DNA of 28,032 nt, taken from NCBI GenBank assembly GCA_030826265.1, contig JAPJOH010000030.1:1-28032 (forward strand). Direction: 5' to 3'. Shown here piece after piece: positions 1 to 7,780 of this stretch. Position 1 is the first letter of the stretch. Every line of letters starts with the position of its first letter. This DNA is from Collinsella aerofaciens (GTDB lineage Bacteria > Actinomycetota > Coriobacteriia > Coriobacteriales > Coriobacteriaceae). Below the pieces are notes generated by a model. It did not search any database and was not told the DNA's origin. It worked only from the letters and a program-made list of their open reading frames with translations. The translations under genes and the position numbers were made by a program.

Positions 1-34
1 GGAGAGAGCGCTCCCGCAAACTGCCTCTTGACAA

Positions 35-64
35 CTTATAGGAGCGTCGGTTTTCTTTTTGCAA
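35..64 (-). promoter_or_regulatory. Candidate leftward promoter downstream of recN
   Basis: On the minus strand TTGCAA (59-64) is followed after 18 bp by TATAAG (35-40), a fair sigma-A-type pair in the 153-bp gap after recN. It would drive a gene beyond the left edge. The rest of 1-153 holds no convincing gene. A short inverted pair (CGCTCC at 9-14, GGAGCG at 41-46) is also present. The promoter call rests on spacing and hexamer match only. Confidence 0.35.
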
Positions 65-153
65 TTCTTGGCGTGGTTGCCGATGCCCTACCAAACGTAG
101 TAGATGGACCCGTTTCGTGGCGGCCGGGTTGGACATGCGTGTGGCGGCTCGGC

Positions 154-1782
154 CTAGGCACGCGCCTCCGCAAGCATCTGCTTGGCGTGCGCCAGGCTTG
201 CCTCGGACTGATCGCCGCTCAACATGCGGGCGATCTCGGCGGTACGCGTTTCGCCGGTTACCTCGTCCAAATGCGTCTGGGGAACATCGCCCGGTTCCTT
301 GCTGACGACATAATGCTTGTCAGCCATGACGGCGACCTGCGCCAAGTGGGTTACGACAATCACCTGATGCGTAGCGGCGAGATCTGCCAGCACGCCCGCG
401 AGCGCACGCGCCGTGGAGCCACCGACACCAGCATCGACCTCGTCAAACACCAGCGTATCAACACCGTCCGCGTTACCGAGGACGACCTTGCTTGCCAGCA
501 TGACGCGGCTGAGCTCGCCGCCCGACGCAATGCGGCGCAGGGGACGTGGCGTCAAGCCGGCACCGCTGCGGTATAGCAGCTCGTAGCTCGAAGGACCAAC
601 GAGCGTCCACTCAGCACGGGGAAGATCGCGCGACTCCCAGACGAGCTCGGCACCGCCCATCTCCAAGCGAGCCATCTGGCGGCCGACCTCGTGGCAGAAG
701 CGCGGGGCCGCCGTATTGCGAGCGCGCTTAAGTGCCCTGGCAGCAGCGAACAGCTCGCGCTCGGCGCTCCCGAGTGCCTCACGCGCCTTTTTGATCTGTT
801 CATCGCCATCATCGACCAGCGACAGCAGCTCTTGTGAGCGGTCGCGCATGGCAAAGACATCGTCCATGGTCGGACCCCACTGACGCAGCAGGCCCTTGAG
901 GTCGGAATACCGCTCGCGCATGCGAGCGAGCTCGCGAGGATCGAAGGCGACCCCATCGCGATAGGAACGAAGCTCGTTCGCGCAATCCTCAAGAGAGATG
1001 CAGGCATCCGAAAGTGCATCGGCAATGTCGCCCAGTTTGCGATCGACGGTAGCCATTCGGGAAAGCTCCGCCACGGCACTGTTCACGGCATCGAGCGCTC
1101 CCCCTTCAGAGGCAAGCGATGCATGGGCATCATTAGCTGTGGCAACCAGTACCTCGGCATGTTCGGAGCGCGGCAGCAGTTCCTCGAGTTCCTCATACTC
1201 GCCTGGCTTGGGGTCGACCTCGCCGATGCGCTCGAGGGCAAAACGCGCTTCCTCGACGCGACTCCCCTGCGCACGCGAGGCCTCCTCGACGCGACGGACC
1301 TCCTTGGCAGCCGCGCGCGAGGCTTTAAAGCAGGCGCGGTACACATCCAGCGCCTCAAGCGCAGAGCGCCCCGCCCAGGCATCGACCATCGCAACGTGAT
1401 GCGCCGGATCGAGCAAGCGCTGGTGCTCGTGCTGGCCGCACAGATCCATCATCACGCCAACGCGCTCCGAAAGCTCGCGCACACTGGCGATGCGGCCGTC
1501 AATCTTCACGCGGCTGCGGCCCTCGGCAGAAAGGCTACGCTGGACCGTGAAACCCTCCGTGTCGTGTGGACCGTCGAACAGCCGCGCCTCAACGCTAGCA
1601 AGCGCCTCGCCCTCGCGCACCGTCGAAGAATCCGCGCGCTCGCCCAAAATAAGCTTGAGGGCCGAGAGCAGCGCGGTCTTGCCGGCGCCGGTTTCTCCGG
1701 TCAGAACCGTTAGGCCCGCGCTCGGAACCAGCGTCGCCTCGCGAATGAGTGCAATGTTAGAAACCTGCAGCTCATCGATCAT
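154..1782 (-). CDS. recN: DNA repair protein RecN
   Basis: RecN is a cytoplasmic SMC-like ATPase recruited to double-strand breaks and needed for recombinational repair. The 542-residue product is close to the usual 550-570. It has an N-terminal ATPase half with Walker A GETGAGKT (29-36) and the family motif GQHEHQ (116-121). A charged coiled-coil middle follows (about 140-360). The C-terminal half carries the ABC signature SGGEL (420-424), Walker B TLVFDEVD (443-450) and a switch histidine in VVTHLAQVA (477-485). The ATG overlaps the end of nadK by 11 nt, so the two are translationally coupled. It is the last gene of the efp-to-recN run visible here. The identification is firm. Confidence 0.97.
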   Translation of the reverse strand: MIDELQVSNIALIREATLVPSAGLTVLTGETGAGKTALLSALKLILGERADSSTVREGEALASVEARLFDGPHDTEGFTVQRSLSAEGRSRVKIDGRIASVRELSERVGVMMDLCGQHEHQRLLDPAHHVAMVDAWAGRSALEALDVYRACFKASRAAAKEVRRVEEASRAQGSRVEEARFALERIGEVDPKPGEYEELEELLPRSEHAEVLVATANDAHASLASEGGALDAVNSAVAELSRMATVDRKLGDIADALSDACISLEDCANELRSYRDGVAFDPRELARMRERYSDLKGLLRQWGPTMDDVFAMRDRSQELLSLVDDGDEQIKKAREALGSAERELFAAARALKRARNTAAPRFCHEVGRQMARLEMGGAELVWESRDLPRAEWTLVGPSSYELLYRSGAGLTPRPLRRIASGGELSRVMLASKVVLGNADGVDTLVFDEVDAGVGGSTARALAGVLADLAATHQVIVVTHLAQVAVMADKHYVVSKEPGDVPQTHLDEVTGETRTAEIARMLSGDQSEASLAHAKQMLAEARA

Positions 1783-2632
1783 GACGGACTCCGTAGAAAA
1801 CGCGGCTCACCGAGTTATAGAAGCTCTCGGGGCCGTAATCGAGGAGCAGCACATCTCCGGGCCCGCGGCGCACAGCCACGCTCTCAACGGTGCCGTCGCA
1901 GGTAATAAACTGTCCATCGATAGCAATCGCCGGAACACTCGGACGGTCATCAGACATAAAGATCTCGACGACATCACTCGGCGAAGTCAAAAAGGCACGA
2001 GCCTGAATGGTGTGCGGCGCAATGGGTACGCAGACCATGCCCGTATAGTCGGGGCTCACGATGGGGCCGCCTGCGGATAGTGCATAGCCAGTGGAGCCGG
2101 TCGCCGTGGACACGACCACGCCGTCGCCACGCAGGCGATCGATATGGTGGCCGGACACCGTGATGTCAAACTCGACCATATCGGACAGGGGGCCGCGCGT
2201 GAGCGCCATGTCGTTGAGGGCGAACGTGCGCACGACATCCTTCGTACCGTCTTCGCGCACGGACACGATATCCGCAGCGATGGTGGCGCGACGGCTCACA
2301 TGCAGCTCGCCGGACAGGGCGTCGCTTACGACCTGCAGAATGTCGCGCTCCTCGGGACTCGCAGCAGTTAAAAAGCCCAGGTGACCATAGGAAAGACCGA
2401 GGATAGGAATCTCGCGATGGTTGAGGATGCGGGCAGCGCGCAGCAACGTACCGTCCCCGCCGAGCGTAATGACCAGATCGGAGCCATCAATATCAGGCGT
2501 GCTTTGAATCTTCGATCGCTGGTCGGCAGCCCATGCGACTTCATAGCCCTGGCGCGTCAGCCAAAGCTCGAGCATCAAGCCGCTCTCGACCGCCTCTTGC
2601 TTGTAATAATTGGGAACCAGAAAGACCTTCAT
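1772..2632 (-). CDS. nadK: NAD kinase
   Basis: NAD kinase phosphorylates NAD to NADP using ATP or polyphosphate. The 286-residue protein shows the diagnostic GGDGT (58-62), the NDMA motif (140-143) and the glycine-rich TGSTGYALSAGGP (178-190) that forms the NAD site. The length is typical for bacterial enzymes. Its ATG overlaps the tlyA stop in an ATGA arrangement, and its own end overlaps the recN start. The tlyA-nadK-recN order is common in Gram-positive bacteria and supports the call. No separate promoter is visible, so it is presumably expressed from upstream. Confidence 0.97.
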   Translation of the reverse strand: MKVFLVPNYYKQEAVESGLMLELWLTRQGYEVAWAADQRSKIQSTPDIDGSDLVITLGGDGTLLRAARILNHREIPILGLSYGHLGFLTAASPEERDILQVVSDALSGELHVSRRATIAADIVSVREDGTKDVVRTFALNDMALTRGPLSDMVEFDITVSGHHIDRLRGDGVVVSTATGSTGYALSAGGPIVSPDYTGMVCVPIAPHTIQARAFLTSPSDVVEIFMSDDRPSVPAIAIDGQFITCDGTVESVAVRRGPGDVLLLDYGPESFYNSVSRVFYGVRHDR

Positions 2633-3432
2633 AGCATTGCAGCTTTCTCGCTCATAACCGATACCTGGAATTGCAGCTCGTCTTGCGAGCGGTCGCCGGG
2701 GTCAAATCTCGTGCCGTACAGGAAAAACTCAACGTTGCCCTTGGCACCATGAATGGGTGACACGCACACATCGACCGGGAAGAGGCCCTTGGCAGCAAAG
2801 AGTTCAACCGCCGCCACGAGTGTATCGCGGCGCACGGCGGGATCGGTCACAATGCCGCCCTCGCCCACCAGCGCCGCCGGAGCCTCAAACTGCGGCTTTA
2901 CGAGCGTGCAGAATGCACCCGTAGGCGCCAGGCACGCCAGCACCGCATCGATAATGTTCGCGATGCTGGTAAACGAGACATCACACACAGCCAGGTCGAT
3001 GGCGCCGGCATAGCCAAGCTCAGGCAGCTGCGTCACGTTTGTGCGCTCATGCAGCATCACGCGATCGTCCTGACGCAACGACCAATCGAACTGGGCGCGA
3101 CCCACGTCCACCGAGACAACGGTCGCAGCTCCGCGCTTGAGCAGACAATCGGTAAAGCCGCCGGTAGAGCAGCCCACATCCAGACAGGCAAGGCCCGTCG
3201 GATTGATGCCAAAAGCATCAAGCGCACCTTCGAGCTTAAGTCCGCCGCGGCCAACATAGGGAATGCGCCCCTTCACGTGCAGCGGCAGGCCTGGGATCAC
3301 CTTAAGGCCCGGCGAAGTCAAGCGCTCGCCGCCACTCGAGACCAAGCCGGCCATAAGAGTGCGAAGGGCATCCGCGCGATCGGCGCAGATGCCCTGTGAA
3401 ATCAGTTCGTCATCAAGACGCACGCGTTTCAT
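2629..3432 (-). CDS. tlyA: TlyA family rRNA (cytidine-2'-O)-methyltransferase / hemolysin-like protein
   Basis: This is a two-domain RNA methyltransferase: an N-terminal S4 RNA-binding domain (about 1-60), a linker motif YVGRGGLKL, then an FtsJ-like Rossmann methyltransferase with SAM loop DVGCSTGGFTDCLL and acidic strand VSVDVG. In characterised members it 2'-O-methylates 16S and 23S rRNA, and its loss gives capreomycin resistance. The start is uncertain. I chose ATG at 3432 (MKRVRLDDEL, 267 aa), which matches typical family N-termini. ATG at 3441 or TTG at 3444 would add three or four residues. None has a strong Shine-Dalgarno. It lies 35 nt after xseB and overlaps nadK by 4 nt. Confidence 0.94.
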   Translation of the reverse strand: MKRVRLDDELISQGICADRADALRTLMAGLVSSGGERLTSPGLKVIPGLPLHVKGRIPYVGRGGLKLEGALDAFGINPTGLACLDVGCSTGGFTDCLLKRGAATVVSVDVGRAQFDWSLRQDDRVMLHERTNVTQLPELGYAGAIDLAVCDVSFTSIANIIDAVLACLAPTGAFCTLVKPQFEAPAALVGEGGIVTDPAVRRDTLVAAVELFAAKGLFPVDVCVSPIHGAKGNVEFFLYGTRFDPGDRSQDELQFQVSVMSEKAAML

Positions 3433-3467
3433 GAATGCCATCAACCATTCGTATCCGGAAATGCGGC

Positions 3468-3707
3468 CTAGCTATCCTGGGATTCGTTTGCCGCATCCTC
3501 ATCGTATTCCTGCTCGAGCTTGTCGGCCTCACGCGGCGTCAACTCAAACTTGTCGACCATATCGACCGCGCGGGAGCCCAGCTCAATCGCCTCGTCAAAC
3601 AAATCGAGCGAACGCTCCAAGGAGGTATCCTTGGAGCGAACGGTAGCGATAATCTGGTCCAAGCGGTCCGAGATCTCGTCGAAGTTACGGACAGAACCCT
3701 CTGGCAT
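3468..3707 (-). CDS. xseB: Exodeoxyribonuclease VII small subunit
   Basis: XseB is the small subunit that joins the catalytic XseA subunit in exonuclease VII, which degrades single-stranded DNA to oligonucleotides. The 79-residue product begins with the family pattern (FDEISDRLDQI, LERSLDLFDEAIELG) of two helices, followed by an acidic tail. A good Shine-Dalgarno (GAGGAG) lies 7 nt before the ATG, inside the end of nusB, whose stop is 2 nt upstream. The usual neighbour xseA is absent between nusB and tlyA and does not occur anywhere in the window, so the catalytic partner must be encoded elsewhere if it exists. Confidence 0.93.
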   Translation of the reverse strand: MPEGSVRNFDEISDRLDQIIATVRSKDTSLERSLDLFDEAIELGSRAVDMVDKFELTPREADKLEQEYDEDAANESQDS

Positions 3708-3709
3708 GA

Positions 3710-4294
3710 CTACTCCTCGACGGAGTCGATGTCAGCCCCGGCGGCATCCGCATCCTCGGCCAGCACGCCAGCCTCAGCCTGAGCAACCGCAACCTTTGCG
3801 GCAGCCTCGGCAGCCTGGGCCTCCTCGCGGGCGCGATCTTCGGCTAGCAGCTCCTGGTACAGGTCCTCACCCGGCAGCTCCTCGCTGCGAGCGATCTTGC
3901 CCAGCACGCCGTTGACGAACGACGCGGACTGGTCGGTGCCATAGGCCTTGGCAAGCTCGACAGCCTCGTTGATCACGATGGCGTCCGAGACCTCCTCGTC
4001 GGTGAGGAAACGCATCTCGTAAACGGCGATACGCAGCAGATTGCGGTCGGCGCCGGGCATGCGCATAAGATCCCAGTTCTTGGCAACGGAGCGCAGAGCG
4101 CAGTCGATGCGGTCGATATGCTCGTAGGCACCGCGGCAAAGCTCCAGCGCATAGGGGTCGAGGGGACCCTTCGAGATCAGGAAATCGCCCTCGAGGACGC
4201 GCTCGAGCGGACTGTCCGTGGCCTCGGCCTGGAACAGCAGCTGCAGCGCCTGACTGCGGGCAAGCGTACGCCCGCGATAAACCTTAAGGCTCAA
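3710..4294 (-). CDS. nusB: Transcription antitermination factor NusB
   Basis: NusB binds boxA RNA with NusE (S10) and promotes antitermination of rRNA operons. Residues 1-145 contain the all-helical NusB core, including RSQALQLLFQAE near the start and the conserved DRNLLRIAVYEM and INEAVELAKAYG segments. Residues 146-194 form an Ala/Glu/Asp-rich tail beyond the usual 130-150-residue length. The start is TTG at 4294, with AAGGAG 8 nt upstream; no in-frame ATG exists nearby. It sits 3 nt after the Asp23 gene and 2 nt before xseB, so all three are probably co-transcribed. Confidence 0.95.
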   Translation of the reverse strand: MSLKVYRGRTLARSQALQLLFQAEATDSPLERVLEGDFLISKGPLDPYALELCRGAYEHIDRIDCALRSVAKNWDLMRMPGADRNLLRIAVYEMRFLTDEEVSDAIVINEAVELAKAYGTDQSASFVNGVLGKIARSEELPGEDLYQELLAEDRAREEAQAAEAAAKVAVAQAEAGVLAEDADAAGADIDSVEE

Positions 4295-4297
4295 AGG

Positions 4298-4660
4298 TTA
4301 CTCCTTGGGGAAAACGAGGCCGTCGATGCAAACGTCAACACGCTCAACCTCAACGCCCACTTGGGCATCGATGGCGGCGACCACGGCGGCGCGAACGGCC
4401 TCGGCGAGTTTCTTGAACGGATAGCCAAAGAACACCACGACGCGCACGGTGAGTGCGAGCTTGTCGCCGACGACCTCGGCCTCGACCGCCGGCTCAGAAG
4501 CCGGGGCCTTGGACGAGAGCATCATGGAGACAAGGTTGGTGGCAAGGTCCTTGACGCCAACGGAGGCGATGCCCTCGACATCCGACACGGCGCGCGAGAC
4601 GATGGCGGTCAGAACATCGGGCGAAATGCCGATGCCGTCAATCTTGATTTCCTGGGGCAT
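4298..4660 (-). CDS. Asp23/Gls24 family envelope stress response protein
   Basis: The 120-residue protein matches the Asp23/Gls24 family (DUF322). It has an N-terminal IDGIGISPDVLTAIV segment and a central VEGIASVGVKDLA stretch. A conserved hydrophobic strand with VVVFFGYPFKKLAEAVR and a final VERVDVCIDGLVF complete the fold. Family members are small cytoplasmic proteins tied to envelope stress; the copy next to nusB in Firmicutes (YqhY) has been linked to fatty-acid synthesis control. The exact role here is unknown. A strong AGGAGGA ribosome site precedes the ATG. It lies 24 nt after efp and 3 nt before nusB. Confidence 0.92.
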   Translation of the reverse strand: MPQEIKIDGIGISPDVLTAIVSRAVSDVEGIASVGVKDLATNLVSMMLSSKAPASEPAVEAEVVGDKLALTVRVVVFFGYPFKKLAEAVRAAVVAAIDAQVGVEVERVDVCIDGLVFPKE

Positions 4661-4684
4661 GAGTCCTCCTAGAAGAGTTGGTTG

Positions 4685-5248
4685 CTAGACGCGGGAGACG
4701 AACTTGCCGTCGCGGGTGTCAACCTTGATGACCTCGCCCTCGTTGAGGTACATGGGGACCTGGATGACAGCGCCGGTGTCGATCGTGGCCGGCTTGGTGG
4801 AACCCTGGACGGTGTCGCCCTTAAAGCCCGGGTCGGTCTGGACGATGGTGGTCTCGATGAACATCGGCGGGGTCACGCCCATGAGCTCATCGTCGGCGAA
4901 GAGCAGCTGGCAGATGTCGTTCTCGCGCAGCCACTTGGAGTTCTCGCCCACCATGTCCTCGGGAACGGGAACCTGCTCATAGGACTCGTTGTCCATGAAG
5001 ATGTAGTCGGTGCCATCGTTGTAGAGGTACTGGAACTCACGGGTGGTGAGCATGACGCTCTCGAACTTGGTGCCGGCGTTGCAGGTGTTCTCGACGACTC
5101 GGCCGCTCTTGATGTCGCGGGTCTTGTAGCGCACAAACGCGCCGCCCTTGCCCGGCTTGACATGCTGGAACTCGACGATGGTGTAGACCTTGTCCTTGAT
5201 ACGGAGACCGAGGCCGTTCTTGAAGTCGGCGGTAGAAATGGTAGGCAT
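4685..5248 (-). CDS. efp: Translation elongation factor P
   Basis: EF-P binds between the P and E sites and relieves ribosomes stalled at polyproline. The start at ATG 5248 (MPTISTADF) is preceded by AAAGG and gives 187 residues, the normal length; an upstream extension would add 11 unrelated residues. The N-terminal KOW-like domain has the exposed loop PGKGGAF with Lys34, the position that is modified in many species. Two OB-fold domains follow, the second with the expected GDTVQGSTKPATIDTGAVIQVP. It is preceded by a TATAAT box (5306-5311) and by the terminator of the neighbouring peptidase gene, so it likely opens its own transcription unit. Confidence 0.98.
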   Translation of the reverse strand: MPTISTADFKNGLGLRIKDKVYTIVEFQHVKPGKGGAFVRYKTRDIKSGRVVENTCNAGTKFESVMLTTREFQYLYNDGTDYIFMDNESYEQVPVPEDMVGENSKWLRENDICQLLFADDELMGVTPPMFIETTIVQTDPGFKGDTVQGSTKPATIDTGAVIQVPMYLNEGEVIKVDTRDGKFVSRV

Positions 5249-5305
5249 AGCGACCTTTCTTGTTATGGGCAGAACGCACAAGCGTCCAAATTACATACGA
5301 CAGAA

Positions 5306-5311
5306 ATTATA
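5306..5311 (-). promoter_or_regulatory. Promoter -10 element for efp
   Basis: On the minus strand a perfect TATAAT lies about 58 nt before the efp ATG, downstream of the peptidase terminator. No good -35 is seen 17 bp upstream (GCCGCA), so only the -10 is well supported. Confidence 0.5.
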
Positions 5312-5341
5312 CACTTGCAGACGGCGCCTGCGGCGAGCGCA

Positions 5342-5385
5342 TAAAAAGAGAACGCGGGGCGTCCGAATCGATCCGGACGCCCCGC
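5342..5385 (-). terminator. Rho-independent terminator of the M24 peptidase gene
   Basis: A perfect 12-bp GC-rich inverted repeat (GCGGGGCGTCCG at 5354-5365 with its complement at 5374-5385) encloses an 8-nt loop containing ATCGAT. On the minus strand it is followed by TCTCTTTTTA. It lies 23 nt after the peptidase stop and separates that gene from efp. Confidence 0.9.
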
Positions 5386-5407
5386 CCCAAAAATCTATCG
5401 AAATGGG

Positions 5408-6538
5408 CTAGCAATCGATGACGTGCAGGTCGTGCGGGGTCTTGGTGAAAGGCTCGTAGCCGTTCTCGGTGACCACGCCGTAATCCTCCAGGCGCACGCC
5501 GCCCACGCCGGGCAGGTAAACGCCGGGCTCCATGGTGACAACCGAGCCGATCTCGATGGTGTTCTTGCTGCGGTTGAAGTTGGGCAGCTCGTGGATGTCA
5601 ATACCGACGCCGTGGCCCAGGCCATGATTGTAGTAATCGCCATAGCCGGCATCGCCGATGATCTTCTTGGAAAGCTTGAAGATGTCGTTACCCTCAACGC
5701 CCGGATGGATGGCGGCGACGCACTCCTCGTGCGTGCGGCGCACGAGTGCGTACAGGTCGAGCTGCTCCTGGGTGGGCTCGCCCATCACGACAGTGCGCGT
5801 CATGTCGGAGCGGTAATCGCAATAGCCCGCGCCATAATCCATGAGAACGAAATCGCCCTTCTCGATCACGCGGTCGCTCGGCACGGCATGTGGGTTGGCG
5901 GTGTTGGGACCGCTCGCCACGATGGAGCCGAAGGCAAGGCTGTCTGCGCCGTTGGCGAACATAAAGTTCTCGAGCTCGTTACGAACCTGCTTCTCGGTCA
6001 TGCCAGGCTTAATAAAGCCGAGCATGTGCTGGAAGGCGGCGTCGGTGATCGACTGTGCGTGGCGCATAAGCTCGATCTCCTCGGCATCCTTGATGGCGCG
6101 CATCTTGCGAATGTCGTCGTGCATCAGCGGCAGCATGCAGGCAACGGAGCGATCCTCCAGGCCGCGCTGAATACCCTGGTAGAAGTTAATCTGCATATCG
6201 TCCTCGACAGCACAGACACGGCACTTGTTAGCCGCAATCTTGCCGGCGACCCAGCCGGGGATGGTGCCCTCGTCCATGTCGAAGACCCAGGGGCTGCCGG
6301 CGGGCGTGTTCTCCTCAAAGCTGTTGAGGTAGCGCGAGTCGGTGTGGAACAGGCACTGGTCGGCCGTAATAAACGCAGCGTGCGGGAACTCGAAGGTGTA
6401 GTCGAAGACGCCCTTAACGCCCGTAAGCCAACGAAGGTTGGCCTCGTCGCGCACCACGATGGCGTCGTAGCCACGCTCGACCATAAGGGCACGGACACGC
6501 TCGATACGACCGGCAGGACCGGCAGCAAACTCAGACAT
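5408..6538 (-). CDS. M24 family Xaa-Pro aminopeptidase
   Basis: This is a 376-residue cytoplasmic metallopeptidase of the pita-bread fold, predicted to remove N-terminal residues preceding proline. The N-terminal creatinase-like domain (about 10-145) contains FHTDSRY. The catalytic domain (about 150-376) carries all expected residues: His217 (NPHAVPSD), Asp234 (MDYGAG), Asp245 (SDMTRT), His309 (GLGHGVG), Glu337 (TMEPGVY) and Glu351 (RLEDYG). The ATG is preceded by AAAGGA. It has a strong terminator after it and a 132-bp gap before it, so it is probably monocistronic. Location next to efp fits the frequent pepP/papA-efp pairing. Substrate preference (peptidase versus prolidase) cannot be told from sequence. 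Confidence 0.95.
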   Translation of the reverse strand: MSEFAAGPAGRIERVRALMVERGYDAIVVRDEANLRWLTGVKGVFDYTFEFPHAAFITADQCLFHTDSRYLNSFEENTPAGSPWVFDMDEGTIPGWVAGKIAANKCRVCAVEDDMQINFYQGIQRGLEDRSVACMLPLMHDDIRKMRAIKDAEEIELMRHAQSITDAAFQHMLGFIKPGMTEKQVRNELENFMFANGADSLAFGSIVASGPNTANPHAVPSDRVIEKGDFVLMDYGAGYCDYRSDMTRTVVMGEPTQEQLDLYALVRRTHEECVAAIHPGVEGNDIFKLSKKIIGDAGYGDYYNHGLGHGVGIDIHELPNFNRSKNTIEIGSVVTMEPGVYLPGVGGVRLEDYGVVTENGYEPFTKTPHDLHVIDC

Positions 6539-6596
6539 GCAGATTCCTTTCTTGTTGTCTCTATATAGACGGGACGGGTCTCAACCGAACGACGGA

Positions 6597-6608
6597 ATCG
6601 CATGCGAT
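6597..6608. promoter_or_regulatory. 12-bp palindrome upstream of the M24 peptidase gene
   Basis: ATCGCATGCGAT is a perfect palindrome, 58 nt before the peptidase ATG in a 132-bp intergenic gap. The gap also has TATATA (6562-6567 region) but no clear -35. It could be an operator, but nothing identifies the binding protein. Confidence 0.25.
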
Positions 6609-6670
6609 CCGCAACCGATTGGAAACCCGCCCCTCAACATGATACGAAAGACGATGGAAGTCAATAAATC

Positions 6671-7780
6671 TTAGAGAAGTTCTTTACGAGAAGCCAAGTA
6701 GGCGTGAGCATGGCGCTCAAGAACCTCATCCTCAACGTTCGTTAGGCGAATGGCGCCGAGTGCCGCGGGCAGCGGCAACATGCTGCGGTTCGAGCGTGCA
6801 AACTGCTGCTTGCGGAACTCCTCGATATATGCGGCAGGCTCCAGATCGAAGGCAAGTTCCTCGATACCAAAGTCCTCCAAGCAGTCATCGACCTCAAAGA
6901 CGTAATCGATATCGAAATCGCAGGCATCATGTGCTAGGCGTGCCTCAAAGCGAATGCCCTCGGACAACAGCTGGTAGGCAGGGGCCTGCGAAGCGGCATC
7001 GCCCAAGCAGGCGCGCAGGGTACGCTCCCCCGTCTTGCCAAAATCGAGCGCATGGCGAGCGCTCGGGTTCGTGGCCATCAGTACGTCCTTGCGGGCAGTC
7101 TGAGACCATTGAACGGCATTGACGAGCGCGACCTCCTCGCCCGCGAGAATCTCGGGGACGGTCTCAGTAAACTGATTCCAACGGGACTTACTGCTCGAAA
7201 GCATGGTGCCAACAAGTACCACATAGCCGAGCTTGAGGTCCTCGGGGTCCGCCTCGCGAACAAGGTCGAGGTCACACACGACCAAGCCCGGTTCGGGACG
7301 GAACGCGATAGCGGGAAGCGCATTGGCCGACGAGGCAATGAGCGGCTTCATGGTCGTCGCGACCGTGAGCATGGCGTCGAAGGTCGTCGGCAGCAGCGCG
7401 CACTCGGTTCGGCCACACCACTGGTTGGCGCACCAGCTAACAACCGAGCAGGTTGCGGCATCGCCAACGGCGACAACCAGATCGTCGCAGGAAATGCCGT
7501 TGGCAGACAAGGCGCCAAAGATAGCATCGGCATCGGCCAGCGTGGCACCAGCAGGCGAAACCTCAAGGGAGAACTGCGACACGGCAAAACCGGCGTCGAC
7601 CAGCGCATGCTCGACGACCTCATCAAAACGTTCTGACGAGGCGGAGTTCCAAACCACCATCGCGCGCTTAGGCTTGCCCACAGCCGAGGCAAACATACGC
7701 GACAGCTCATCGAACGCGCCCAATCCGACACGGACATCGACGCTGCGGTTTTGGAAATTGATCAGTTGGCGGCGAATCAT
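6671..7780 (-). CDS. AroB-like (3-dehydroquinate synthase family) protein lacking catalytic motifs
   Basis: The 369-residue protein starts at ATG 7780, overlapping the aroK stop (ATGA). Its length, position after aroK and scattered matches (LVVAVGD, LLPTT, VVCDLDLV, MLPLP near the C-terminus) place it in the AroB fold. Active AroB converts DAHP to 3-dehydroquinate using NAD and a divalent metal. Here the GGGVxGD nucleotide loop reads AVGDAATC (104-111). The SSVGGK motif after PTT is absent. AEVIK is replaced by YVVLVG (186-191), GHTxGHA by GKTGERT (248-254), and HGEAV by LLSEGI (about 271-276). So the Glu and both His metal ligands appear to be gone. I infer a pseudoenzyme or a strongly diverged activity. 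Confidence 0.75.
   Translation of the reverse strand: MIRRQLINFQNRSVDVRVGLGAFDELSRMFASAVGKPKRAMVVWNSASSERFDEVVEHALVDAGFAVSQFSLEVSPAGATLADADAIFGALSANGISCDDLVVAVGDAATCSVVSWCANQWCGRTECALLPTTFDAMLTVATTMKPLIASSANALPAIAFRPEPGLVVCDLDLVREADPEDLKLGYVVLVGTMLSSSKSRWNQFTETVPEILAGEEVALVNAVQWSQTARKDVLMATNPSARHALDFGKTGERTLRACLGDAASQAPAYQLLSEGIRFEARLAHDACDFDIDYVFEVDDCLEDFGIEELAFDLEPAAYIEEFRKQQFARSNRSMLPLPAALGAIRLTNVEDEVLERHAHAYLASRKELL

Noticed and set aside
28..33. Consensus TTGACA near the left edge on the plus strand
   Set aside because: No -10-like hexamer at 16-18 bp (TTTTCT), and no plus-strand gene follows.
5423..6568. 381-codon open frame antisense to the M24 peptidase
   Set aside because: The peptidase has all catalytic residues in frame; the antisense product shows no motif.
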